Part shown: piece after piece, positions 1-6,335 of the stretch
Layout: each line of letters opens with the position of its first letter
Position numbering within the stretch: the stretch's first letter is position 1
DNA from: Pseudomonadota bacterium
Lineage (GTDB): Bacteria > Pseudomonadota > Alphaproteobacteria > Caulobacterales > Caulobacteraceae
NCBI GenBank assembly: GCA_023436945.1
Contig: JAEZHG010000243.1
Coordinates: forward strand, 1 to 8,719
Length of the DNA: 8,719 nt
Reading direction: 5' to 3'
Program-made: the position numbers and the translations under genes
Notes under the pieces: model-generated
Database searches by the model: none
Seen by the model: only the letters and a program-made list of their open reading frames with translations
Told to the model about the DNA's origin: nothing

Positions 1-1
1 A

Positions 2-52
2 AGCTCCGCCGCCCTTTCTGCATTAAGGATTGGTGAAGCGCTCAAGGGCTAA
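2..52 (+). CDS. Possible C-terminal end of an upstream gene, perhaps sucD (partial)
   Basis: An open frame enters from the left edge and ends at TAA 50-52, giving 16 residues that finish in GEALKG. Alphaproteobacterial succinyl-CoA ligase alpha subunits (SucD) often end in a similar SPAxLG...LEVLKG pattern, and sucCD commonly sit just before sucA in this class, so a SucD tail is a reasonable guess. Against it, the serine codons are AGC, TCC and TCT, and TTA and AGG also occur, whereas sucA and sucB use TCG heavily and avoid TTA. The other two forward frames stop at 24-26 and 34-36. Sixteen residues are too few for a firm call. Confidence 0.3.
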   Translation, partial: SSAALSALRIGEALKG

Positions 53-63
53 CTGCCTACTAG

Positions 64-97
64 GGTCGGGTTAGACCGCTCCGAACAGGTCGGTTAG
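64..97 (+). repeat. Imperfect direct repeat GGTCGG(G)TTAG upstream of sucA
   Basis: GGTCGGGTTAG at 64-74 recurs as GGTCGGTTAG at 88-97, with one base missing and starts 24 bp apart. The first copy also sits in an inverted repeat, GGTC (64-67) and GACC (74-77). The copies coincide with the two hexamers of the proposed promoter, so the similarity could be a pair of operator half-sites or only a by-product of promoter elements. Confidence 0.35.
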
Positions 98-100
98 GAT
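72..100 (+). promoter_or_regulatory. Candidate sigma-70-type promoter for the sucA leader
   Basis: TAGACC at 72-77 matches the alphaproteobacterial -35 element (TTGACC/G) at 5 of 6 positions. It is followed after 17 bp by TAGGAT at 95-100, a 4 of 6 match to TATAAT. A start site near 107 would give a leader of about 180 nt before sucA that contains the small ORF at 128. This is motif matching by eye; sucA may also be transcribed by readthrough from upstream. Confidence 0.3.
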
Positions 101-113
101 AAATTTCGCGCGC

Positions 114-119
114 GGGGAG
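114..119 (+). promoter_or_regulatory. Strong Shine-Dalgarno site of the 47-codon leader ORF
   Basis: GGGGAG is placed 8 nt before the ATG at 128. It is the best-spaced, strongest ribosome binding site in the sucA upstream region, better than the one in front of sucA itself. It is the main reason to take the short ORF seriously. Confidence 0.5.
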
Positions 120-127
120 TGTTTTCA

Positions 128-271
128 ATGTCTCACCAAGCGACGGAAGGCGCTTTTTCTTCCGGATTCGACGAAATTATCCCTGATTGGCCTCGCTTCG
201 GTCATGACCGACAGGGAAAGTGGGCCTATATGGGCTTCGCCCGCCCCGCGTGGATTGTTCGGGGCGGTTGA
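128..271 (+). CDS. Small ORF (47 aa) in the sucA leader, function unknown
   Basis: ATG at 128 follows a GGGGAG ribosome binding site with 8-nt spacing; the frame runs 47 codons to TGA 269-271, ending 19 nt before the sucA start. I do not recognise the product. It is rich in aromatic residues (W21, W32, W42, Y34 and several Phe), contains an IIPDWPRFG stretch at 17-25 and ends in ARPAWIVRGG. It has no signal peptide or clear membrane helix. Third-position GC is only moderate (about 26 of 46 codons), unlike the very biased sucA, so codon use neither supports nor excludes coding. It could be a real small protein co-expressed with the 2-oxoglutarate dehydrogenase genes, a leader peptide whose translation controls sucA, or a chance frame. 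The last codons form one arm and loop of a GC hairpin, and the stop touches the sucA ribosome binding site. Confidence 0.42.
   Translation: MSHQATEGAFSSGFDEIIPDWPRFGHDRQGKWAYMGFARPAWIVRGG
241..267 (+). promoter_or_regulatory. GC-rich hairpin immediately before the sucA ribosome binding site
   Basis: CCGCCCCG (241-248) is perfectly complementary to CGGGGCGG (260-267), an 8-bp all-GC stem with an 11-nt loop. It is followed by TTGAAAAGGA rather than a T-tract, so it is not a normal terminator. The 3' arm ends 4 nt before the AAAAGGA at 271-277 that probably serves sucA. It may affect translation initiation or RNA stability, and ribosomes finishing the small ORF would melt it. Confidence 0.45.
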
Positions 272-290
272 AAAGGATGTGTGAGAAACT

Positions 291-3200
291 ATGGCGGACG
301 ATGCAGGTCGGCTGAACCAGGTCTTTGCCGAGACCTCTTTCCTTTACGGCGCTAACGCGGCCTTCATTGAAGACCTGCACGAGAAATGGGCCAATGATCC
401 GGCGAGCGTGCCGGCTGAATGGCGCTCTTTCTTTGACCAGCTGAAAGATAATGCTGATCTGGTCAAGCAGTCCGCCGGTGCTGGCTCGTGGGGCCGCAAC
501 CGTGGCGAGGAGCCGACCGAAGAGACCGCTGTCTTCGACGGCCGTTGGCCCGCTCCGAAAGCCGATCCCAAGGCTGGCAAGCCGGGCGCGCGTCCTGCCG
601 CTCCTGCGCCTGCAGCCGATGGTGCCCTGACCGCCGATCACGTCCGTGCCGCCGCGCATGACTCGATCCGCGCCCTGATGCTGATCCGCGCCTACCGCGT
701 GAACGGCCACCTTGCCGCGAACCTCGACCCGCTGGGTATCGAGAAGCCGGTCATCCATCCGGAGCTGACTCCGGAGTTCTACGGCTTCAACGCCGCAGAC
801 ATGGACCGCAAGATTTTCCTCGACGGCGTGCTGGGTCTTCAGACGGCATCGCTGAAAGAGGTTCTGGAAATCCTTCAACGCACCTACGCTGGCACCATCG
901 GTGTCCAGTACATGCACATCTCGTCGCCGGAAGAGAAAGCCTGGCTGCAAGAGCGCATCGAAGGTGCCGACAAGTTCGAGAAGAACGCCTTCACCAAGGA
1001 AGGCAAGCTGGCCATCCTCGGCAAGCTGATCGAGGCCGAAGGCTTCGAGCGCTTCCTGCACAAGCGTTTCCCGGGCACCAAGCGCTTCGGCCTTGATGGC
1101 GGTGAAGCCATGGTTCCGGCGCTGGAGCAGGTCATCAAGCGCGGTGGCAACCTCGGCGTTGACGAAATCATCTTCGGTATGGCCCACCGTGGCCGTCTGA
1201 ACGTGCTGGCTGCCGTCATGGGCAAGCCGTACAAAGCCATCTTCCACGAGTTCCAGGGTGGTTCGACCGTTCCGTCGGACATCGAAGGCTCGGGCGATGT
1301 GAAGTATCACATGGGTGCCTCGTCGGACCGTGAGTTCGATGGCAACAAGGTCCACCTGTCGCTGACCGCCAACCCGTCGCACCTTGAAATCGTCAACCCG
1401 GTCGTTCTGGGTAAGGCTCGCGCCAAGCAGGCCTTCGACATCCGCGAAGCTCCGGAAAACGTCGGCAAGCCGGACGCAGAATGGAACCTCGACCGTTCGA
1501 AGGTTGCCCCTCTGCTGATCCACGGTGACGCCGCCTTCGCAGGCCAGGGCGTTGTGGCCGAGTGCTTTGCCCTGATGGGCCTGAAGGGCTACCGCACGGG
1601 CGGCACCCTGCACTTTGTGATCAACAACCAGATCGGTTTCACGACCGCTCCACGCTTCTCGCGCTCGACCCCGTACCCGTCGGACGTGGCCCTGATGGTT
1701 CAGGCCCCGATCTTCCACGTGAACGGCGATGATCCGGAAGCTGTGGTGTTCGCCGCCAAGGTCGCGACCGAGTACCGCCAGAAGTTCGCCAAGGACGTTG
1801 TTGTGGACATGTTCTGCTACCGTCGCTTCGGTCACAACGAAGGTGATGACCCCACCTTCACCCAGCCGCAGATGTACGCGAAGATCCGTTCGCAACCGTC
1901 GACCCGCGAGCTGTACACCCAGCGTCTGGTTGCCGAAGGCGTCATCTCGCAAGCCGAGGTCGATGCTCAGGTTGCCAAGTTCGAGGCCTTCCTCGACGCC
2001 GAGTTCGAAGCCGGCAAGACCTTCAAGGCCGAGAAAGCCGACTGGCTGGACGGCAACTGGAAGGGCCTGGGCGCTGAAAAGACCGAGGACGCTGCATGGC
2101 GTGGCTCGACCGCAGTTCCGGCTGAAAAGCTGCAGGACTACGGCGCTCGCCTGACCTCGATCCCGAACAGCGTCGACGTCCACAAGACCCTGAAGCGCGT
2201 TATCGACGCCCGTCGCGAGACGGTCGCCGCTGGCGAGAACATCGACTGGGCTACCGCTGAAAGCCTCGCTTTCGCGTCGCTCGTCGACGAAGGCTACAAC
2301 ATCCGTCTGTCCGGTCAGGACTCGGTGCGTGGTACCTTCTCGCAGCGTCACTCGGGCATCACCGACCAGACCACCGAAGTCCGCTACTTCCCGCTGAACA
2401 ACCTGCGTGAAGGCCAAGGCCACTTCGAAGTCATCGACTCTGCACTGTCGGAAGAAGCCGTCCTCGGCTTCGAATACGGCTACTCGCTGGCCGACCCGAA
2501 CACCCTGACCCTGTGGGAAGGCCAGTTCGGCGACTTCGTGAACGGTGCACAGGTCGTGATCGACCAGTTCATCTCGTCGGGTGAGCGCAAGTGGCTGCGT
2601 ATGTCGGGTCTGACCATGCTTCTGCCGCACGGCTATGAAGGCCAAGGCCCCGAGCACTCCTCGGCACGCCTCGAGCGCTTCCTGCAGCAGTGCGCCGAGA
2701 ACAACATGCAGGTCGCCAACTGCACCACCCCGGCCAACTACTTCCACATCCTGCGTCGCCAGCTGCACCGCGAGTTCCGCAAGCCGCTGATCCTGATGAC
2801 GCCGAAGTCGCTGCTGCGTCACAAGAAGGCCGTTTCGACCATCGCCGATATGGCCGAGGGTTCGTCGTTCCACCGCGTGCTGCGCGACGACGCCGAGCTG
2901 CGTCCGACCGTCGCCGGTGTCTCGCTGAAGTCCGACAAGGACATCCGCAAGGTCATCGTCTGCTCGGGCAAGGTTTACTATGACCTGCTGGACGCCCGCG
3001 AAAAGGCTGGCATCAACGACATCTACATCCTGCGTCTGGAACAGTTCTATCCGTGGCCGATCAAGTCGATCTCGGCGGAACTGGCACGCTTCCCGAACGC
3101 TGATCTGGTGTGGTGTCAGGAAGAGCCCAAGAATATGGGTGGCTGGACCTTCGTGGATCCGTGGATCGAGCTGACCCTCGAGAAGCTGGACGTGAAGGCC

Positions 3201-3308
3201 AAGCGCGCACGCTACGTCGGTCGTCCGGCTTCGGCTTCGACGGCTGCGGGCCTGATGAGCCGCCACCTGAAGGAACTCGAAACCTTCCTCGCCGAGGCCA
3301 TGGCCTAA
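291..3308 (+). CDS. sucA: 2-oxoglutarate dehydrogenase E1 component
   Basis: Thiamine-diphosphate-dependent E1 of the 2-oxoglutarate dehydrogenase complex: it decarboxylates 2-oxoglutarate and transfers the succinyl group to the E2 lipoyl arm in the cytosolic TCA cycle. The 1005 residues are close to the usual 930-1000. Visible parts in order: an N-terminal E2-binding segment ([17 protein letters not shown], 17-33), an Ala/Pro-rich linker (about 88-110), substrate-pocket His in [10 protein letters not shown] (H299) and VKYHMG (H340), TANPSHLE (359-366), and the ThDP/Mg site with D413 in GDAAFAGQG plus N446 and I448 in NNQIGF. The transketolase-like domain carries [14 protein letters not shown] from H780, and the C-terminal domain has [12 protein letters not shown] from W941. 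The start is the first ATG after an in-frame TGA at 282-284; the ribosome site is either AAAAGGA at 271-277, rather far, or a weak GAGA at 283-286. TTA, CTA and TCA codons are absent, as expected for high expression. sucB follows after 55 bp. Confidence 0.97.
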   Translation: MADDAGRLNQVFAETSFLYGANAAFIEDLHEKWANDPASVPAEWRSFFDQLKDNADLVKQSAGAGSWGRNRGEEPTEETAVFDGRWPAPKADPKAGKPGARPAAPAPAADGALTADHVRAAAHDSIRALMLIRAYRVNGHLAANLDPLGIEKPVIHPELTPEFYGFNAADMDRKIFLDGVLGLQTASLKEVLEILQRTYAGTIGVQYMHISSPEEKAWLQERIEGADKFEKNAFTKEGKLAILGKLIEAEGFERFLHKRFPGTKRFGLDGGEAMVPALEQVIKRGGNLGVDEIIFGMAHRGRLNVLAAVMGKPYKAIFHEFQGGSTVPSDIEGSGDVKYHMGASSDREFDGNKVHLSLTANPSHLEIVNPVVLGKARAKQAFDIREAPENVGKPDAEWNLDRSKVAPLLIHGDAAFAGQGVVAECFALMGLKGYRTGGTLHFVINNQIGFTTAPRFSRSTPYPSDVALMVQAPIFHVNGDDPEAVVFAAKVATEYRQKFAKDVVVDMFCYRRFGHNEGDDPTFTQPQMYAKIRSQPSTRELYTQRLVAEGVISQAEVDAQVAKFEAFLDAEFEAGKTFKAEKADWLDGNWKGLGAEKTEDAAWRGSTAVPAEKLQDYGARLTSIPNSVDVHKTLKRVIDARRETVAAGENIDWATAESLAFASLVDEGYNIRLSGQDSVRGTFSQRHSGITDQTTEVRYFPLNNLREGQGHFEVIDSALSEEAVLGFEYGYSLADPNTLTLWEGQFGDFVNGAQVVIDQFISSGERKWLRMSGLTMLLPHGYEGQGPEHSSARLERFLQQCAENNMQVANCTTPANYFHILRRQLHREFRKPLILMTPKSLLRHKKAVSTIADMAEGSSFHRVLRDDAELRPTVAGVSLKSDKDIRKVIVCSGKVYYDLLDAREKAGINDIYILRLEQFYPWPIKSISAELARFPNADLVWCQEEPKNMGGWTFVDPWIELTLEKLDVKAKRARYVGRPASASTAAGLMSRHLKELETFLAEAMA

Positions 3309-3363
3309 CCGCCGTTGTCGCACTAGAACGTATTTAAGACTGTTACGAAAAAGAGCCCCTGAA

Positions 3364-4848
3364 ATGGCTGATATTCTGACCCCCGCCCTCGGTGAATCCG
3401 TAACCGAAGCCACCATCGCAAAGTGGACCAAGAAGGTCGGCGAAGCGGTGAAGAAAGACGAGATCCTCGTCGAGCTGGAAACCGACAAGGTTTCGCTGGA
3501 AGTGGTTGCTCCGGCTGACGGCGTTCTGGCCGCTATCAACGCTGGCGAAGGCGACACCGTGGTCCCGGGCACCGTTCTGGGTCAGGTCTCGGAAGGTGGC
3601 GCTGCTGCTGCCTCGGCTCCGACTGCTGAAGCGGCTCCGGCAACGGCTCCGGCCGCTGCTGCCGGTGGTGCCGCTGTCGACGTCGCTGTCCCGACCATGG
3701 GCGAGAGCGTTGCAGAAGGTTCGGTCGGCACCTGGCTGAAGCAATCGGGCGACACCGTTGCCAAGGACGAACTGCTGGTCGAAATCGAGACCGACAAGGT
3801 CGCGGTTGAGGTCTCGGCTCCGGAAGCCGGTGTCCTGACCATCAACGTCCAGGCTGGTGAAGCTGTCACCCCGGGCCAGGTTATCGCCCAGATCTCGGCT
3901 TCGGGCGCTGCGGCTCCGGCTGCTGCTCCTAAGGCTGCTGCACCGGCTCCGGCTGCTGCTCCGGCAGCTTCGGGCGCTCACCTGTCGCCGTCGGTCCAGC
4001 GCGTGGTTTCGGAAAACAACCTGAACCCGTCGTCGATCGCCGCTTCGGGTCCGAAGGGCAACATCACCAAGGCTGACGCCATTGCCGCTATCGGTGCTGC
4101 TTCGGCTGCTCCGACAGCTGCTGCTCCGTCGGCTCCGCGTGAACTGGCTCCGCGCGAAGAGCGCGTGAAGATGACGCGCCTGCGTCAGACCATCGCCCGT
4201 CGCCTGAAAGAGTCGCAAAACACCGCCGCTCAGCTGACCACCTTCAACGAAGTCGACATGACCAACGTCATGGCCCTTCGTGCCCAATACAAGGAGCAGT
4301 TCGAGAAGGCTCACGGCGTGAAGCTGGGCTTCATGTCCTTCTTCACCAAGGCTGTTGTCGCTGCCCTGAAGGAAATCCCGGCCATCAACGCCGAGATCGA
4401 CGGCACCGACATCATCTACAAGAACCACTACGACATCGGCATCGCTGTCGGCACCGACAAGGGCCTGGTCGTTCCGGTTCTGCGTAACGCCGAAGACCTG
4501 TCGCTGGCCGGTATCGAAAAGGGTATCGCCAACCTCGGCAAGGCTGCCCGTGACGGCACCCTGAAGATGGACGACATGCAAGGTGGTACCTTCACCATCA
4601 CCAACGGCGGTACCTACGGTTCGCTGATGTCGACCCCGATCCTGAACGCTCCGCAATCGGGCATTCTGGGCATGCACAACATCGTGCAGCGTCCGATGGC
4701 CGTGAACGGTGAAGTGAAGATCCGTCCGATGATGTATCTGGCCCTCAGCTACGATCACCGCATCGTCGACGGCAAGGAAGCCGTGACCTTCCTGGTCCGC
4801 ATCAAGCAGCTGCTGGAAGACCCGCAGCGCGCCCTGCTGGACCTGTAA
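3364..4848 (+). CDS. sucB: Dihydrolipoyllysine succinyltransferase (E2) with two lipoyl domains
   Basis: Core of the 2-oxoglutarate dehydrogenase complex: it accepts the succinyl group on lipoyl-lysine and passes it to CoA. Order of parts: lipoyl domain 1 (about 2-77, lipoyl-lysine K42 in ETDKV), Ala/Pro linker (about 79-103), lipoyl domain 2 (about 104-179, K145 in ETDKV), linker (about 180-204), peripheral-subunit-binding domain (about 206-243, [14 protein letters not shown] onward), linker, then the catalytic acyltransferase domain (about 265-494) with H465 and D469 in SYDHRIVDG. The E. coli protein has one lipoyl domain and about 405 residues; the extra domain explains the 494 here. The succinyl-type rather than acetyl-type assignment rests on adjacency to sucA and on the C-terminal domain pattern. 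The ribosome site is weak (GAG at 3353-3355, 8 nt before ATG). It shares the sucA codon bias and lies in the same operon, closed by a terminator 30 bp downstream. Confidence 0.96.
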   Translation: MADILTPALGESVTEATIAKWTKKVGEAVKKDEILVELETDKVSLEVVAPADGVLAAINAGEGDTVVPGTVLGQVSEGGAAAASAPTAEAAPATAPAAAAGGAAVDVAVPTMGESVAEGSVGTWLKQSGDTVAKDELLVEIETDKVAVEVSAPEAGVLTINVQAGEAVTPGQVIAQISASGAAAPAAAPKAAAPAPAAAPAASGAHLSPSVQRVVSENNLNPSSIAASGPKGNITKADAIAAIGAASAAPTAAAPSAPRELAPREERVKMTRLRQTIARRLKESQNTAAQLTTFNEVDMTNVMALRAQYKEQFEKAHGVKLGFMSFFTKAVVAALKEIPAINAEIDGTDIIYKNHYDIGIAVGTDKGLVVPVLRNAEDLSLAGIEKGIANLGKAARDGTLKMDDMQGGTFTITNGGTYGSLMSTPILNAPQSGILGMHNIVQRPMAVNGEVKIRPMMYLALSYDHRIVDGKEAVTFLVRIKQLLEDPQRALLDL

Positions 4849-4877
4849 GAACAGGCTTTCGAGCTTTGATAATAGAG

Positions 4878-4911
4878 ACGGCGGCATCTTCGGATGCCGC
4901 CGTTTTCTTTT
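4878..4911 (+). terminator. Rho-independent terminator of the sucAB operon
   Basis: ACGGCGGCATC (4878-4888) pairs perfectly with GATGCCGCCGT (4893-4903) to form an 11-bp stem closed by a TTCG tetraloop. TTT then C then TTTT follows at 4904-4911. A stable UUCG-capped stem with a U-tract is the classic intrinsic terminator form. It lies 30 bp after the sucB stop and 27 bp before the next start codon. Confidence 0.92.
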
Positions 4912-4937
4912 GTGGCATTATGAACTAGCGTGACCTT

Positions 4938-5375
4938 ATGAGCCTCGTTGAAATCGCCCGCTTTACCGATGTGTACGAAGCCGATCTGGCGGCCGCTTTT
5001 CTGGCGTCCCACGATATCGAGGTCTCTGTAACCGAGCGGTTTCAAACGACGGTGGACCCTTTGATGCAGCGCGCCTTGGGTATCCGCATCATGGGCCGCG
5101 AGGACCAGTTGGATCAGGCTCGCGGCTTGCTCGCCGAGGCTGCTGCGGGCGCCTATGCGGATGATGCAGAAGATGACCTAGAACCCGCCACACCACGCGG
5201 CAGGGCCTATGCGCGGCTGGTGGCATTTGCGGGATTCCTTGGTGGTAACGGTTTTGGCGGGACCAGCCTGCCACGTCGTATCCGGCCCATTCAGGTCGCG
5301 GGGATGATCGTTATCGGCACTGTCGCGTTAGTCAGTTGGGGTCTGTGGCTGACGGCCAAGCTCAGCGGATATTAG
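4938..5375 (+). CDS. DUF2007-like protein with a C-terminal membrane segment
   Basis: The N-terminal 70 residues resemble the DUF2007 family (small ferredoxin-like-fold domains described as putative signal-transducing proteins): VEIARFTDVYEADLAAAFL, then a short strand (IEVSVTE) and a helix rich in Leu/Ala after GREDQLDQA. An acidic stretch (about 75-82) and a basic, glycine-rich linker follow, then a probable membrane helix at about 118-141 (VAGMIVIGTVALVSWGLWLTA), with arginines at 113, 114 and 116 just before it suggesting a cytoplasmic N-terminal domain. The precise role is unknown. The ATG follows an in-frame TAG at 4926-4928; no good ribosome site is visible, so the transcript may have a short or leaderless 5' end. 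The next gene starts 13 nt after its stop. Codon use is more relaxed than in sucAB. Confidence 0.75.
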   Translation: MSLVEIARFTDVYEADLAAAFLASHDIEVSVTERFQTTVDPLMQRALGIRIMGREDQLDQARGLLAEAAAGAYADDAEDDLEPATPRGRAYARLVAFAGFLGGNGFGGTSLPRRIRPIQVAGMIVIGTVALVSWGLWLTAKLSGY

Positions 5376-5378
5376 GGA
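5374..5378 (+). promoter_or_regulatory. Ribosome binding site overlapping the preceding stop codon
   Basis: AGGGA shares two bases with the TAG (5373-5375) of the DUF2007-like gene and lies 10 nt before the ATG at 5389. The arrangement suggests translational coupling of the two genes and supports that start. Confidence 0.6.
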
Positions 5379-5388
5379 CACTAGCACC

Positions 5389-5916
5389 ATGCGCATACTG
5401 ATGGCGGCACTTCCGGTAGCGGCTCTGGCCATGGTGGCCTGTTCGCCTGAGGATCGTGCGGAGGATGCACCGGCCACCGCATCTGCTGTTTCCTATGAAG
5501 CCGCGGCGGCTCCTGAAGCGAACTCATATTCTACGCCGACCATTGAGCGTCTGGTTCCCGAGTTCCAGCGCACGGAGCCTTCCAACGGGGTGATCAGCTA
5601 TAGCCGCGAGGGCGAGACTGTCACCCTAACCTTCCTCGTTGGCGGCGCCCCCAATGGTGCTGCGACGGCCGCCGACTGCATGATGCAGATTAAAGGCCCG
5701 CAGGGTCAGGACGATGTGGTGCGCGGTATTGTTGTCCCGTCAGTGACCTCGATGGGCGAAATCACCAGGGACGATATCGGACCAAAACCGATCAAGGTTG
5801 ATGTGCTGATCGGTCCTGAAGGCGTGATTGTCACCGATCATGGTGCGGCTTCAAAGCTGTGTGCCATGGGCGTGCAACTGGATGGCTTCTACAAGCGCAT
5901 CTCTACGCCGGAATAG
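5389..5916 (+). CDS. Putative small lipoprotein, function unknown
   Basis: The first 17 residues form a signal sequence (MRILMAALPVAALAMVA) followed by Cys18, giving a lipobox MVA-C; Met at -3 is tolerated but less common than Leu. Ser at +2 fits outer-membrane delivery by the general Lol rule, as known from enterobacteria. A low-complexity, Ala/Glu-rich tether runs to about residue 48, then a compact domain of mainly beta-type segments (GVISYSREGETVTLTFLVGG, then PIKVDVLIGPEGVIVTD). Two cysteines in the mature domain, C97 and C158, could form a periplasmic disulfide. I do not recognise the family. The gene is 13 nt downstream of the DUF2007-like membrane protein with coupled translation signals, so both may work at the envelope. 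Its stop directly abuts the stop of the opposing gene. Confidence 0.72.
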   Translation: MRILMAALPVAALAMVACSPEDRAEDAPATASAVSYEAAAAPEANSYSTPTIERLVPEFQRTEPSNGVISYSREGETVTLTFLVGGAPNGAATAADCMMQIKGPQGQDDVVRGIVVPSVTSMGEITRDDIGPKPIKVDVLIGPEGVIVTDHGAASKLCAMGVQLDGFYKRISTPE

Positions 5917-6183
5917 TCAGAGGCCGACGTCCCAGACGCCTGCATTACGCATACGCTCTTCGCGGGCCTCATTGGCGCGGCGGGTCATGCCCGGCTCCAT
6001 CTCTCGCACAGCATCCGACACGGTGGATTTGTGCAGGCCCGGCACGATGGCATGGATGAAGGCGCAGCCTGCCAGCTTCAAAAGCTTGCCGCAGAAGCCG
6101 AGCGAAGCGCCCATGTGTTCCAGATAGGTTTCGCCGACTTCCTGCGGATGTTCTTTGAACAGGCGGTAGAAGGGGTTGGACAT
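5917..6183 (-). CDS. DUF6356-type small protein, function unknown
   Basis: The 88-residue product matches my memory of the DUF6356 pattern: LFKEHPQEVGETYLEHM near the N-terminus (8-24), then KLAGCAFIHAIVPGLHKST (36-54) and a charged C-terminal helix rich in Arg/Glu. The segment 24-50 is moderately hydrophobic and could associate with a membrane. Conserved-looking H12, H23, C31, C40 and H44 might bind a metal or heme, but that is only inference. The start at 6183 is preferred over an in-frame ATG at 6213 because AAGGTG (plus-strand 6193-6198) lies 9 nt before it and family members begin close to the FxEHP motif; the longer form would add ten unconserved residues. The gene converges on the lipoprotein gene with no gap and diverges from gcdH. 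Confidence 0.75.
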   Translation of the reverse strand: MSNPFYRLFKEHPQEVGETYLEHMGASLGFCGKLLKLAGCAFIHAIVPGLHKSTVSDAVREMEPGMTRRANEAREERMRNAGVWDVGL

Positions 6184-6335
6184 ATGACTGGGCACCTTGG
6201 ATTGCACGGGCATGGCTCTACCCGACAGGGTTATTTTGCCCTAAACGTGGTCAAAGAACAGAGGTTCTCTCGTCGCAGCCTCTTAAAGTTGTCGTTATCT
6301 TGCTGTGACGCTCTGAAAATAAAAAGGAAACGCCG
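6184..6335. other. Divergent intergenic region between the DUF6356 gene and gcdH
   Basis: This 152-bp stretch must hold start signals for both genes if each has its own promoter. On the minus strand TTGACC (plus-strand 6249-6254) is a good -35 element, but the -10 candidate TAACCC is only 15 bp away and poor. On the plus strand I find no convincing -35/-10 pair; TATCTT at 6296-6301 is a possible -10 without a matching -35. A weak inverted repeat AGAGG/CCTCT (6260-6264, 6279-6283) with a 14-nt loop lies in the gcdH leader. AAGGA at 6324-6328 is the gcdH ribosome site. Confidence 0.4.
6193..6198 (-). promoter_or_regulatory. Ribosome binding site deciding the DUF6356 start
   Basis: Read on the minus strand this is AAGGTG, 9 nt before the ATG whose first base is at 6183. 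The alternative start at 6213 has only a weak upstream match. Confidence 0.55.

Noticed and set aside
144..164. Hairpin CGGAAG / CTTCCG with a T-rich loop inside the leader ORF
   Set aside because: Only six pairs with a 9-nt loop and no following T-tract; not strong enough to call a terminator or riboswitch.
177..3572. Long minus-strand open frame of 1131 codons opposite sucA and the start of sucB
   Set aside because: It is in exact codon register with sucA, has no recognisable domain, and is explained by the absence of TTA, CTA and TCA codons in the sense gene.
3599..4140. Repetitive GCT/GCC/CCG tracts in sucB
   Set aside because: They encode the Ala/Pro-rich flexible linkers between E2 domains, a normal family feature rather than a separate repeat element.
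3343..4887. Minus-strand open frame of 514 codons opposite sucB
   Set aside because: Shadow of sucB codon bias; its translation is low-complexity Arg/Ser runs mirroring the Ala/Pro linkers.
5828..6127. Plus-strand open frame overlapping the lipoprotein end and the opposite-strand DUF6356 gene
   Set aside because: It conflicts with two better-supported genes, has no ribosome site I can see and gives an unrecognisable Arg/Ser-rich product.
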